Source: an uncultured delta proteobacterium (GTDB lineage: Bacteria > Bdellovibrionota_C > UBA2361 > OMII01). Taken from it: a DNA stretch of 64,000 bases. Where the stretch lies: assembly GCA_903904735.1 (NCBI GenBank), contig CAIVDM010000220.1, positions 1 to 64,000 of the forward strand, given 5' to 3'. The stretch's first letter is position 1, and each line of letters starts with the position of its first letter. Of the stretch, positions 28,001 through 36,305 are shown in pieces. The translations under genes were made by a program, and so were the position numbers. Under the pieces are notes generated by a model. It ran no database searches, was not told the origin of the DNA, and saw only the letters and a list, made by a program, of their open reading frames with translations.

Positions 28001-28779
28001 TCTCGTATCAACTCGCACGTCTCGCGAATGTCTCTCTCAGTGGGCATAAAAACGAGGACATCCCCCTCGAGAGACTCGACCATCACGTCGCGCACCGCTT
28101 CGGCCGCTCCTTCCACGTGAGACACATCCTCTTCATCCTCGAACGAGGATAGCGGACGATAGTGTATATCGACCGGGAAGAGCCGCCCTGATACCTCAAA
28201 TACAGGGGCATCATTAAACGCCTTCGAGAAGAGTTCGGTGTCAATCGTGGCGCTTGTAATGACGACTTTCAGATCAGTACGTCGCACGAGCAGCTGTTTG
28301 ATGTACCCTAACAGGAAATCGATATTCAGGGAGCGTTCGTGCGCCTCATCGAGGATGATCGCCTCATACGCTCGGAGATCAGGGTCACTTCGTATCTCGG
28401 CCAGAAGTATCCCGTCAGTCATCACCTTAATGCGCGTCTCTCGGCGAGTGTGATCAGTGAATCTGATCTTACACCCCACCTCGTGCCCCCATGTGACGCC
28501 CAACTCCTGAGCTAAACGGCGAGACACCGACAGGGCGGCTATCCTTCTTGGTTGTGTGCAGGCGATCTTGCCATGATTGCCGATACCCGCCTCCAAGCAC
28601 ATCTTAGGAATCTGTGTGGTTTTACCCGAACCTGTCTCTCCCGAGATGATAACGACTTGATTAGATCTGAGAGCGCTAACAATCGCCTCTCTCTTCGCGA
28701 CTATAGGAAGCGCGGGTGGATAAGAGACCTCAAAAGGCTTGGGCGCTGGTACGCCTTGTTGGCGCTCTTGTGTCGACAT
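25021..28779 (-). CDS. hrpA: DEAH-box ATP-dependent RNA helicase HrpA
   Basis: A 1252-residue helicase close to the usual HrpA size (about 1300). The N-terminal core has GETGSGKTTQ (Walker A), DEAHER (Walker B), TSATID (motif III) and QRSGRAGR (motif VI). Helicase-associated and OB-fold domains and the long HrpA-specific C-terminal region follow. HrpA resolves stalled or collided ribosomes and processes some mRNAs in E. coli. No ribosome binding site is seen at ATG 28779; a TTTAAT box lies six bases upstream. A 6-bp hairpin is found at 28828-28844. Confidence 0.95.
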   Translation of the reverse strand: MSTQERQQGVPAPKPFEVSYPPALPIVAKREAIVSALRSNQVVIISGETGSGKTTQIPKMCLEAGIGNHGKIACTQPRRIAALSVSRRLAQELGVTWGHEVGCKIRFTDHTRRETRIKVMTDGILLAEIRSDPDLRAYEAIILDEAHERSLNIDFLLGYIKQLLVRRTDLKVVITSATIDTELFSKAFNDAPVFEVSGRLFPVDIHYRPLSSFEDEEDVSHVEGAAEAVRDVMVESLEGDVLVFMPTERDIRETCELIRDRSGKSVDVLPLMGSLSSSEQEKVFAPTSKRKVIVSTNIAETSLTIPGIRFVIDSGLARVSRYNARQRVRRLPVERVAQSNANQRSGRAGRIEAGVCIRLYERDDFDSRAPFAEPEILRANLAEVILRMKAFNLGDIETFPFLNPPDPRAIKGGFALLHELGAIDLQGEVSRIGMDLAKLPVDPTIGRMLLQARRERCLAEMIVIAAALSIQDPRERSAENRQKADQAHRAFAHPDSDFLTLVKLWTECAREIGQGRSKSALRKFCKANYLSFVKMREWGDLISELSREMDADVAAISDPSTIERFDGRYRAIHRSILSGFLGQISYRLSANSYRGGTGRELSMWPGSVLSEKSRASAEKTHHERKRRSSQQQWIVSSEIVETSRVFARNNARVVVSWIEDLARHLIKRGFVEPRWCAERRAVIAEERVTLNGFLLSSRRVLYGSHNPEEAREIFIQNALLASDESSDRPWIEKNRAVANKVAMVLASQGRLNRVELEERLAQFYRERLPLIASVEELDRFIKNKLANNSEKIQVSVEYLSKGAEFANIDEQFPDSIAVAGENIRVWYAYEPGAKSDGVTLELPPNLIKGMASELLDGVIPGLREKQVLHLLHDLPKDIRKLLGPLPSAAQRIAQHATMTKLPLVRAVREILREEFAIQVPDEALDVATLPSHLRPRVTVRDNEEEGGSTRQATGRDSGGGETVRVDSMNDLGPWSTARATWEREDVSSWDFGDLPESVQVGMLAGVPILLYPTLRGEGDRIAIRLADSREDAIRDAAQGLRALAEKVLSKEVSDLRKQSKDIEKLRALLLLWSTPDDFKRSLLECAFNYIFEGPIAYPLTRGAFDELIETARKRTPNLILMILDTTKSMLELRKTLLQVKRPYSGLRGDLDALVPPDVLAVTPFEHLRHLPRYLRAMTLRCERMDTNPTRYEQCVRQLRAFSERIPNLPREKQVELRWMLEELKVSFFAQELGTRYPISPKRVDTWLAEHAF

Positions 28780-29271
28780 CGTTTAATTAAAATGGGCTCC
28801 GTGGAGACATCGCCTACCCTACCCTAAGCGGCGTAGGCCGCCGCAATCCTACCATAGGGGCAAATGGGCATCAAAACACTGGGCTGACCTCGGGTCCGCC
28901 GACGATGACCGAGCCTCTAGACAGGCACACGGGCGCAATGGCGCTCTTCCGCGGAAAAGGCTCGTGGAAAAGAGGTCTTTCTAGGCGGGCGCCGGAGTTG
29001 TACCAGCCGAGGTGAGAGCGCTAAAGGGTTGAAAGTGTTTAGTGGCGTTCGCATCCGTTGAAGTTTTGGTGCGATGTGACATATAACTGTACAACGTAGT
29101 GCTCGCCGCTGGTGTTCAAGAAAGTATGGATACTGACCGACCTCCCATCTAACGAAGGACTACGTGCTATACAGAACCTATAGAACTTGAGATGGGAAAG
29201 CCGATTTGCACACCGCGGATCTACCCTGGTAGCGTTGCACCGACTTGACTCTGGCTTATATGAAGATGCGT
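28780..29271. other. Divergent intergenic region between hrpA and the SGNH hydrolase gene
   Basis: A 490-base stretch. It holds a hairpin (GCGGCG/CGCCGC, loop TAGGC) at 28828-28844 near hrpA and a promoter for the SGNH gene at its right end. The open frame at 29039-29311 on the minus strand overlaps that promoter and is not called. Confidence 0.5.
29235..29262 (+). promoter_or_regulatory. Promoter of the SGNH hydrolase gene
   Basis: TTGCAC (29235-29240), a 16-base spacer, and TATATG (29257-29262). Transcription should start close to ATG 29272, which argues for that start over the ATGs at 29260 and 29266. Confidence 0.45.
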
Positions 29272-30000
29272 ATGAAACTTTCCCTGCACATTTTAGTCGC
29301 CACGCTCTCACTCATCGCCGCGATGTCACCCGCGTTGGCCTGTCCAGCTGTTGGCGGTCTACCCGATGTTAACTGCGACGGAACCGCGACTGTAGTAGTT
29401 GTGGGAGACAGCCTCGTTTCCGGGATCGGTGACACGAAGAACGAGGGTAAAGGGGGGTATGTACTTCGCACCCAGAGCGAGTTCCGTGAGGCGACATTTT
29501 TTCGACGTGGGACACCAGGACTCCGCACAGTTCCTCTACTACAGAAGCTTAAGAAGACTTTTCTAACGCCTCTTGAGTCAGACTTCGCGCAAGAACTACT
29601 CACTGCCGACCTCGTGGTGCTGGATGTGGGAAGAAACGATCGATGGCTCATGGGGCTACCTTCAGCGACTTTTCGTAACCTCAAAAAGGCGCGTGGTATA
29701 ATTGAGCAATCAACGCTTGAACAGAGTGGAAAGGCCCCGCTCGTGGTGCTTGCAGTTCTGATGTTACCGAATCGGGGATCACAGGGACCGTGGGTTAAGG
29801 AGCTCAACGAGATTATCTTCTCATCTCACTCGAAAGCTCATCCAGCGGACCTCCGATTTGACCAAGTGAGTAAGCGCCTCTTGTCACCTGATAGCATACA
29901 TCCAACCTCAAAGGGCTATGCCGCCCTCTCTAAGGTTTTCACGTCATACCTTAAGAACGAGTATCCCAAATACGTCGCCGCCCGTGGTGGCGACCAGTAG
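29272..30000 (+). CDS. Secreted SGNH/GDSL-family hydrolase
   Basis: A 242-residue protein with a signal peptide (LSLHILVATLSLIAAMSPALA). Catalytic blocks are VVGDSLVSG (nucleophile serine), DVGRND (block III, with GxND) and DSIHPTSKGY (Asp-x-x-His). The family cleaves esters, including acyl groups on lipids and O-acetyl groups on glycans; the substrate is unknown. It acts in the periplasm or outside. Three in-frame ATGs are close together; 29272 gives the cleanest signal peptide. Confidence 0.82.
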   Translation: MKLSLHILVATLSLIAAMSPALACPAVGGLPDVNCDGTATVVVVGDSLVSGIGDTKNEGKGGYVLRTQSEFREATFFRRGTPGLRTVPLLQKLKKTFLTPLESDFAQELLTADLVVLDVGRNDRWLMGLPSATFRNLKKARGIIEQSTLEQSGKAPLVVLAVLMLPNRGSQGPWVKELNEIIFSSHSKAHPADLRFDQVSKRLLSPDSIHPTSKGYAALSKVFTSYLKNEYPKYVAARGGDQ

Positions 30001-30005
30001 ATTCC

Positions 30006-30594
30006 ATGTCGAGCCACGCTAGATGTATAGAGTCGCAGTTCGCCTTCCTTATTGAGGCGGACCAGCTAAAGAATGTACTAAGAAGAGTCTCGACGAATAA
30101 CGACCCAACTCCGCGGAGCATTCCTGGAACGTCATACTGCTGGCGCTCACGTTAGCGAGCACTCCAATGAGCCAGTTAATCTCTTGAAGGTGGCAACCAT
30201 GTTAGCGCTTCACGACATCGTCGAGATTGATGTGGGAGACACATTTCACTACCACAAGAGCGCCGACACCAGCGTCGCCGAGCGTGCGGCAGCCTCACGA
30301 ATTTTCGGTCTACTACCCGAAGATCAGCGGGAGTCGTATTCAGCGCTGTGGCGCGAGTTTGAGGAGCGTCAGACCCCGGAGGCTCGTTTCGCGGCGGCAG
30401 TCGATCGTATTTGGCCGATCTTTCAAAATATCGCGCACAGAGGTGGAACCTGGAAGGAGTTCGGCGTCTCCTTATCCGCCGCTAAAGAGAAAAACTGCCA
30501 CGTTACTCAAGGCTCCAGCTCAATATGGGACTATGTCTCACACCTGATGAATCAAGCCCACAAAAATGGTTTTTTCATGATGGCGCCTCGGTGA
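30006..30594 (+). pseudogene. HD-domain hydrolase (YfbR/HDDC2-like), broken by two frameshifts
   Basis: Three reading frames together give one complete HD-domain protein. From ATG 30006: FAFLIEADQLKNVLRR. From about 30101, in the next frame: RPNSAEHSWNVILLALTLA. From about 30157, in the third: EHSNEPVNLLKVATMLALHDIVEIDVGD and on to the stop at 30594. EHSW and HDIVEID are conserved metal-site segments of this family of nucleoside-5'-monophosphate phosphatases. Each change equals the loss of one base. Either the gene is recently dead or the assembly has errors. Only the last 136 codons form an open frame, and they lack half of the metal site. Confidence 0.85.
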
Positions 30595-30663
30595 CGGACA
30601 AGCCTGCCTTTTAACCGGCGACTCCCTGCCTCTCGAACTCTCCGAGACGAGGCGTCCATCACA

Positions 30664-31086
30664 TCAAGAGACCGAGGGAGGTTTTCGAGCTTGGTCAAAC
30701 AACGCGGTCAGCAAGGGTTTTTCGCGCGCATCAATCGCGTGCAGTGGGCAAAGAAACTCAAAGGGATGTTCGACTTCAGTTACAAGCACGCGAAATACAA
30801 CCGATCTGCCGATTTTCTCCCGAGCGATTGAGATCTCCGTTCCATTGTCCATTTTAGTCTCATAGGCCTCTTTCCCATCATGGGAACGATTAATCCATCC
30901 AAGATTCTCTCTCAGCGCTGTTATCAACAACTTTTCCTGGTCAGGAGAGAGGCGCGTGATATGAGTGCGCGCCCGATCGACCAGAACGCCAAATGAGGCC
31001 ACCGCTAGACCGGCTAGCCCCACCGCGAGCGTATCCGTCAATAGCTGTCTGCGGTTCAAGGAATTAGCTGATTGTGTCTGATGCAT
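30664..31086 (-). CDS. Hypothetical protein with Tat-like signal
   Basis: A 140-residue protein. The N-terminus has NRRQLLTDTLAVGLAGLAVASFG, a twin-arginine motif followed by a hydrophobic stretch, which may be a Tat signal or a membrane anchor. The rest is a small alpha/beta domain with one cysteine (FEFLCPLHAID). I do not recognise the family. AAGGAC lies ten bases before ATG 31086. It is convergent with the HD pseudogene. Confidence 0.65.
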   Translation of the reverse strand: MHQTQSANSLNRRQLLTDTLAVGLAGLAVASFGVLVDRARTHITRLSPDQEKLLITALRENLGWINRSHDGKEAYETKMDNGTEISIAREKIGRSVVFRVLVTEVEHPFEFLCPLHAIDAREKPLLTALFDQARKPPSVS

Positions 31087-31486
31087 CGTTATTCAAGTCC
31101 TTTGACTATATAAGGGAGAACCCATGAGGACACGATGAGACAAGCTGCCGCTTGATAGCACGCGTCTCTGGGTGATCTCGATGTTATGTTGTGTCGTATC
31201 AGCGTGGGATCGCCAAGTCGGTGGAGCTTCTAAGCTCGCGCCAGGCTTCGGTGCCTAGAGGGAGGTACGACGTGACGAGAGTGTACGCCTCCGCTGTTTG
31301 GTATTCAAGTGCCGTAGCGCCACATATTTGATGGCTAATCTTCGCCATGATCCTCACGACGTCGTGCTTCAACTAAAAGCAGAACGAATCACGCGCGTTA
31401 ATCTTTGACAGGACTCTCTCATGGCGCGTTTCTGCCACGTTGAGCTCAATTTGGTCGATATGATATCCACTCGCCTGACGCCGCGG
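31087..31486. other. Non-coding stretch between an isolated clpX and a hypothetical gene
   Basis: 400 bases without a convincing gene. It includes an imperfect hairpin at about 31220-31245 (GGAGCTT/AAGCTC) that resembles the paired hairpins at 38492-38584. No promoter or clear terminator was assigned. Confidence 0.4.
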
Positions 31487-32746
31487 TCATCCCGCAATCG
31501 CCTCTTTGTGGTAGACCTTCACAGGTTGCTGGAGTCCATTGACCACCTCGGGGGTGATGACCACCTCTTTGATGCCGGAGTTACTCGGCACATCGTACAT
31601 CACTTCCAACATGCACGATTCGATGATCGAGCGTAATCCGCGTGCCCCTGTTTTCTTTTCCAGCGCCTTGATCGCGATAGCGTCCAGCGCGTCTGAGGTA
31701 AAGGTAAGCTCCACGCCTTCCATACCTAAGAGCGCCTGGTACTGCTTGATCAGAGCGTTCTTTGGCTTCGACAGGATCTCGACGAGTGCCACTTTGTCAA
31801 GCGGGTCGAGACATGACACCACCGGGAGTCTCCCGATGAACTCAGGTATCATTCCAAACTTCAGCAGATCCTCGGTCTCTAATTTAGAAAGGAGGTTATC
31901 CTTCTTCTCATTCATCGAAACGATATTCTGAGTCGTCCCGAATCCGAGGCTCTTCTTGCCGATACGCTGACCGATCATGCGCTCGACTCCGTCGAACGCT
32001 CCACCCACGATAAACAGGATGTTAGACGTATCGACCTGAATGAAGTCTTGTTGCGGATGCTTACGACCACCTTTAGGCGGAACGTTCGCTTTGGTTCCCT
32101 CGATGATCTTTAAGAGCGCCTGCTGAACACCCTCGCCCGACACATCACGAGTTACCGATGGAGTGTCGCTCTTGCGCGCGATCTTATCGATCTCGTCGAT
32201 GTAGACAATCCCACGCTGGGTCTTTTCAATATCGTAATCCGCCGCTTGCAGAAGATTGACGATGATGTTCTCCACGTCCTCTCCGACGTACCCCGCTTCC
32301 GTGAGACTCGTCGCGTCAGCGATTGTGAACGGCACATCAAGAACACGAGCGAGTGTTTGAGCTAGTAACGTCTTGCCGGAGCCAGTCGGTCCGATGAGCA
32401 AGATGTTAGACTTTTGAAGCTCTACTGTGCTCTTCGCGGTCTTGTTGCTCTGAATTCGCTTGTAGTGGTTGTGCACCGCGACTGAGAGCACCTTTTTGGC
32501 GTGATCCTGCCCGATGATATAGTCATCGAGCGCGGTCTTTATGTCTTTGGGAGTCGGAACGGCGACACGGGCTGTTTGAACCCCGGCATCCTCAAGCTCC
32601 TCAGTGAGGATGTCGTTACAAAGGTCTACACATTCATCGCAGATGTAAACCGAGGGACCCGCCACGAGCTTACGCACCTCATCCTGCGTTTTACCGCAGA
32701 AAGAGCAAATTAAGTTACCGCCGCCTTTACCGTTATCCTTTGCCAT
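31487..32746 (-). CDS. clpX: ClpX ATPase, first copy (isolated)
   Basis: A 419-residue unfoldase. The N-terminal zinc domain has CSFCGK and CDECVDLC. The AAA+ core has [24 protein letters not shown], and pore loop GYVGED. An LGF loop (KKSLGFG) can dock ClpP. It differs from the second ClpX at 48521 in many positions, especially near the N-terminus and after the zinc domain. No clpP or tig is near it. AAGGGA precedes ATG 32746. A likely promoter lies just upstream. Confidence 0.93.
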   Translation of the reverse strand: MAKDNGKGGGNLICSFCGKTQDEVRKLVAGPSVYICDECVDLCNDILTEELEDAGVQTARVAVPTPKDIKTALDDYIIGQDHAKKVLSVAVHNHYKRIQSNKTAKSTVELQKSNILLIGPTGSGKTLLAQTLARVLDVPFTIADATSLTEAGYVGEDVENIIVNLLQAADYDIEKTQRGIVYIDEIDKIARKSDTPSVTRDVSGEGVQQALLKIIEGTKANVPPKGGRKHPQQDFIQVDTSNILFIVGGAFDGVERMIGQRIGKKSLGFGTTQNIVSMNEKKDNLLSKLETEDLLKFGMIPEFIGRLPVVSCLDPLDKVALVEILSKPKNALIKQYQALLGMEGVELTFTSDALDAIAIKALEKKTGARGLRSIIESCMLEVMYDVPSNSGIKEVVITPEVVNGLQQPVKVYHKEAIAG

Positions 32747-33230
32747 GGCTGTATCCCTTCAAAAACTATAAGGAAAAACCTCTTAATACATAAGATGCGC
32801 GAACCCCTGAATTGGATTGCGTCTATGTACACTGAGGAGGCGCGGAACGTTAGGCGTAAACTCCCTTACATTCATGGTCGGACGTTTTCCAGATTACTTT
32901 AGAAACCGTGCTTCTTACGTAGACCCTTTGATGAGCCGAGAGCTCACAGTCCTCACATATCCTCTGGTAGTCACCGAGCCCAAGGGCAACCGTTTGAATC
33001 GACTACTTTATCTAGTTCACGCGTGTTCCGCCTGTTCGCTGTCGCGCAAGTCACAAGGGTGCGTTTTCCGACATTTTGGATGGCACGACAGAGGCCAATG
33101 GTATCTAATACGGGGGTTAGCTCAACGAATGCTCATCATGTCGCGACCCGCCAACCCGCAATACGGTTGTCTGGAAGCTTATTGAATCTCCACTAGAAAA
33201 TGAAGCATCTTGGTTGAAGCCGGAGGAACT
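32747..33230. other. Divergent intergenic region upstream of the first clpX
   Basis: A 484-base stretch carrying the clpX promoter at its left end. A 122-codon frame (32817-33185, plus strand) lacks a ribosome binding site and looks random in composition; it is not called. Nothing else is seen. Confidence 0.45.
32765..32793 (-). promoter_or_regulatory. Promoter of the first clpX
   Basis: On the minus strand, TTATGT (32788-32793), 17 bases, and TATAGT (32765-32770), 18 bases before ATG 32746. The leader would be short but includes AAGGGA. Confidence 0.45.
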
Positions 33231-33503
33231 ATGGAAAAATTCAAAATCAATGACCGCGTTCGTAGATTGCCGTACACGATCACTTTGCCGAAGGATGGCT
33301 CAGCCTCATTAGACAGCGTTGACGGTGAGGTGGAGACAACTACGTTTTCGACTCGCGGGTGCATCGGAACGGTAAAAGCTCTGCGAGAGGAAACCACGTT
33401 GGCTCAGCAAGAATCGCGAGCGCGCTCTGTCATGGTGCAGGTATTGTGGGATACTGGCACTCTCTCGTACCACGGACCTGAGTCCTTAGAGCAAGCGCGC
33501 TAA
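33231..33503 (+). CDS. Small hypothetical protein, SH3-like
   Basis: A 90-residue soluble protein that I do not recognise. It starts MEKFKINDRVRRL, continues with several short beta strands (RGCIGTVKALREE, MVQVLWDTG) and has the look of a KOW/SH3-type barrel, as in proteins that hold RNA or act as small subunits. GGAGG lies four bases before ATG 33231. It stands alone. Confidence 0.62.
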   Translation: MEKFKINDRVRRLPYTITLPKDGSASLDSVDGEVETTTFSTRGCIGTVKALREETTLAQQESRARSVMVQVLWDTGTLSYHGPESLEQAR

Positions 33504-33779
33504 ACCATCCGCGCCGCTCCATCAACGTATTCATTAACCTCGATAGCGTAGTTTCGTGTAACTATTCACGGACGCACGCAACGCGCACCCTCTGTACAGG
33601 GCGTGGCCGCGGGCAACGTCGCGGTAGTACCACGATATGGCGCCCCTCACGAGCACATCCCGATTAGGTGCTGGTGCTAATGATCCCCCGCTAAACGGCA
33701 GTTTTAGTTAGCATATGTCCTATCACGACATTGGAGATCACGGGGATAGTTACCAGCTTTTAGTAATTGTCGGACGAGT

Positions 33780-34379
33780 TTACTGTTTACGAGTTGTGAA
33801 TCTCGGCTCGCGCCCTTCTATCAGTCGCTGAAGGTTCTCGCGATGACGATACACCAACAGCACGGCTATGCATGCCTCGGCCACTACGACATGGTTCGGG
33901 AGATTAACCGCCATAGCATACGCGGGAACCGCGAGCGTCGCGCAGATTGACGAGAGGGAAACTATCCTCTTCGCGACGAACATGCCGATGAAGACCACCA
34001 GAGCCACGACCCCGGTTTGAGCCGCGAGCACCAGGATAACCCCCAGCGCTGTCGCTACCCCCTTTCCTCCCTTAAGGTACGGCGGCACCGAGAAACAATG
34101 CCCCGCCACCACCGTAATGGCGCACAGCGCCACAAAGAGAGGGCTCCCCGAAAGGCCACTCGCGGCCGCGACACCAAAGGCGCCTTTAAACATATCTATG
34201 AGGAGCGTTACAACTCCCGCCCTCTTCCCCACAACGCGCGACACGTTCGTCGCTCCGACATTTCCGCTGCCCACAGCGGTGATGTCCACTCCGTGTATTC
34301 GAGCCATTAGATATCCGGTGGGAAAAGCTCCCAGCAGGTAAAACGGAACAAGCGCAAGCCCTACCAACACACTTGTCAT
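33780..34379 (-). CDS. plsY: Acyl-phosphate:glycerol-3-phosphate acyltransferase
   Basis: A 199-residue inner-membrane protein with five helices. It transfers an acyl group from acyl-phosphate to glycerol-3-phosphate, the first step of phospholipid synthesis. Motifs: GAFPTGYLMARIHGVDI, GSGNVGATNVSRVVG, and KGGKGVAT, the three conserved PlsY blocks. Its ATG overlaps the stop of rpe by four bases (ATGA), so the two are translationally coupled. Confidence 0.94.
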   Translation of the reverse strand: MTSVLVGLALVPFYLLGAFPTGYLMARIHGVDITAVGSGNVGATNVSRVVGKRAGVVTLLIDMFKGAFGVAAASGLSGSPLFVALCAITVVAGHCFSVPPYLKGGKGVATALGVILVLAAQTGVVALVVFIGMFVAKRIVSLSSICATLAVPAYAMAVNLPNHVVVAEACIAVLLVYRHRENLQRLIEGREPRFTTRKQ

Positions 34380-35041
34380 CCGCGTACCTTCTTAATCGCG
34401 TCGGCCCGGTCCGCCGCGCCGAAAATGTAGGATCCTGCCACGAACGCGGAAGCTCCCGCGACTCGACAAAGCGCCGCTGTCTCATGATTTATTCCGCCGT
34501 CGACTTCGATAATCGGACCCGTCGTTGAAATAGTCGCTATTCTTTGGGCTAACTGCCGTATCTTACCGAGTGAGCTTGGAATAAACGGCTGCCCGCCCCA
34601 CCCTGGATTCACTGTCATAACGAGGACGAGGTCGCACACCTCAAGCACGTCAAATATCGCTTCAATCGGAGTGCCAGGATTGATAGCCACTCCATTTTTC
34701 ATACCGAGCGATGAAATCGCGGTCAAGGAACGATAGAGGTGGGGGCATGTTTCCTGGTGAACGATAAGCCGGTCTGCGCCTGCGTGTTTGAAAGCCTCAA
34801 AATGCCGCTCTGGTTCAGTAATCATGAGGTGGACATCAAGGAAAAGAGATGTCGAGGAGCGCAGGGATTGCACTACGTTAGCGCCAAACGTGATCGGGGG
34901 CACAAATGAGCCATCCATAACATCGACATGAAGCCAATCGGCGCCCGCCTTCTCTACACTTTCGACCTCTCGCCGAAGGCTGCCGATATCAGCCGCTAAG
35001 ATCGAGGGCGCCACTACAACCTGTGAACTTGAAGTTTCCAT
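34376..35041 (-). CDS. rpe: Ribulose-phosphate 3-epimerase
   Basis: A 221-residue TIM-barrel enzyme that interconverts ribulose-5-phosphate and xylulose-5-phosphate. Motifs are VAPSILAADIGSLRREV, LHVDVMDGSFVPPITFG (metal site), VNPGWGGQPFI and VDGGIN. Start 35041 gives the usual length; an ATG at 35080 next to GGAGGGGG would add 13 residues and is the alternative. It is followed by plsY with a four-base overlap. The gene at 35200 is divergent. Confidence 0.93.
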   Translation of the reverse strand: METSSSQVVVAPSILAADIGSLRREVESVEKAGADWLHVDVMDGSFVPPITFGANVVQSLRSSTSLFLDVHLMITEPERHFEAFKHAGADRLIVHQETCPHLYRSLTAISSLGMKNGVAINPGTPIEAIFDVLEVCDLVLVMTVNPGWGGQPFIPSSLGKIRQLAQRIATISTTGPIIEVDGGINHETAALCRVAGASAFVAGSYIFGAADRADAIKKVRG

Positions 35042-35119
35042 ATCTGGTCTGACTGTACCGCATCTTTTCGAGCATGCCATCCCCCTCCAGGGCACTTGGA
35101 ATGAAACCTGCATCCACCT

Positions 35120-35180
35120 TTGAGAGCGCCATCGGATGGCTCTCAATTTTGACCCTTCTGAATGAGGGGTCAGTAACTAA
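35120..35180 (+). promoter_or_regulatory. Hairpin and inverted repeat over the promoter of the pre-motA gene
   Basis: A stem-loop at 35121-35146 (TGAGAG..CCAT/ATGG..CTCTCA) is followed by TTGACC at 35149 and a TAACTA-type -10 with a long spacer. An inverted repeat TGACCC-11 bases-GGGTCA (35150-35172) overlaps the -35 box and spacer. This is where an operator would sit. Confidence 0.4.
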
Positions 35181-35199
35181 CTCAAGGAGAGTTAAGGCC

Positions 35200-36186
35200 A
35201 TGGAAACGGTTCAAAACACTACTCAAACTCCATCGACGCAGGGGATTCCAGCCTCTACGCCTCAGTCCAAGCCCGCCGCTACTGGCGGGGAATTTGACCA
35301 GACTCTAAAGGCATTCATAGCCCCCAATGAGGGCAACAAAGTCAGCGAAGAGGAATTATTTTCCGCCCTCGTACAAGAACGCATAAAGAAGACCCAGGGA
35401 GATGGCGCGCTGGGAGAGTTCACCACGGTTCTCAACAGTTGCAAGTCTCGTATGCGCAAGGCCGATGGGTACGTGCCGGTTGAGGAAGCCACAAAGCAAG
35501 CGCTCATTGAGTTCAAAGAAGCAAAGAAGATCTCACAGGAAGAGGTTGATAAGATTTATTCAGAAAGCTTCGCGGCGGCGCAACTCGACGAGAATAAGGA
35601 AGCGCTCTTTGATGGGCGAGGTGGCGCAAACGATCCAACTATCGCCGTGGCGTCCATGGAGCAAGCTCTGCTTCTCAGCCGAGCGAAGATAGAGAGTTTC
35701 GACAGTGGAACAGCGAAAGCTGATATTCGCTCCATTTCAGAGGCTGCCACGGGCAAAGCTGTCGGCACTGCTGGGTCCGAAGCAGTGACAGGCACGGATG
35801 CGGGATTCCTCTTTAAACCAACTTCTGAGAGCGATGGTAAATTGGTTGTACTCCTACCCGCTCGGCTTACCGGGCTGGTGAGTGGACTGTCGCTTATTGG
35901 ACCCGACGGACAGGTTCTTGAGTCAGGACGTTATAGAGGAGTTGGCAACGGTGGTAGAGAGCACTTCCGCTTCTCGAAGCCTGGCGGCCAGTATCCGAAC
36001 GGATCGACAGTGCAGGCGAAGTTAGTTACTGGAGAGATCGTCAGATACCTCATCAGCAACACATCACAGCGTACGGAAAACACGGCTGCCACAGGAGAGG
36101 GAGACGCTACTCGGTCCAGTACCGGGCCCTCGAGTACTAGCGGAACCAATCCTCCGTCGAGCTCAAAAACAAACGCTTCCCTTTAG
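35200..36186 (+). CDS. Hypothetical protein upstream of motAB
   Basis: A 328-residue protein without signal peptide or membrane segments. The middle (about residues 30-190) is helical and charged. A beta-rich domain follows (about 205-290: FLFKPTSESDGKLVVLLPAR, VSGLSLIGPDGQVLESGRY, FSKPGGQYPNG). A Ser/Thr/Pro/Asn-rich tail ends it. I have the impression the beta domain recurs at the ends of other proteins but cannot name it. AAGGAG and AAGG precede ATG 35200. It lies 119 bases before motA, so a motility or surface role is possible. Confidence 0.65.
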   Translation: METVQNTTQTPSTQGIPASTPQSKPAATGGEFDQTLKAFIAPNEGNKVSEEELFSALVQERIKKTQGDGALGEFTTVLNSCKSRMRKADGYVPVEEATKQALIEFKEAKKISQEEVDKIYSESFAAAQLDENKEALFDGRGGANDPTIAVASMEQALLLSRAKIESFDSGTAKADIRSISEAATGKAVGTAGSEAVTGTDAGFLFKPTSESDGKLVVLLPARLTGLVSGLSLIGPDGQVLESGRYRGVGNGGREHFRFSKPGGQYPNGSTVQAKLVTGEIVRYLISNTSQRTENTAATGEGDATRSSTGPSSTSGTNPPSSSKTNASL

Positions 36187-36305
36187 CGCACCACTGTTTT
36201 AGAAGACCATAAAGGCTCGTCGCACGAACGACGTTTGCTATTATCTCGTAAAGCTATCCCGTTGCTCTTCCGATCCCACTTATGAGCTTATAGGAGGCAG
36301 CACTC

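Noticed and set aside
29039-29311. 90-codon open frame opposite the SGNH hydrolase start
   Set aside because: It covers the promoter and signal-peptide region of the SGNH gene and has no start signals of its own.
32817-33185. 122-codon open frame upstream of the 90-residue protein gene
   Set aside because: No ribosome binding site, arginine/cysteine-rich random-looking composition, and no family features; it lies over a divergent promoter region.
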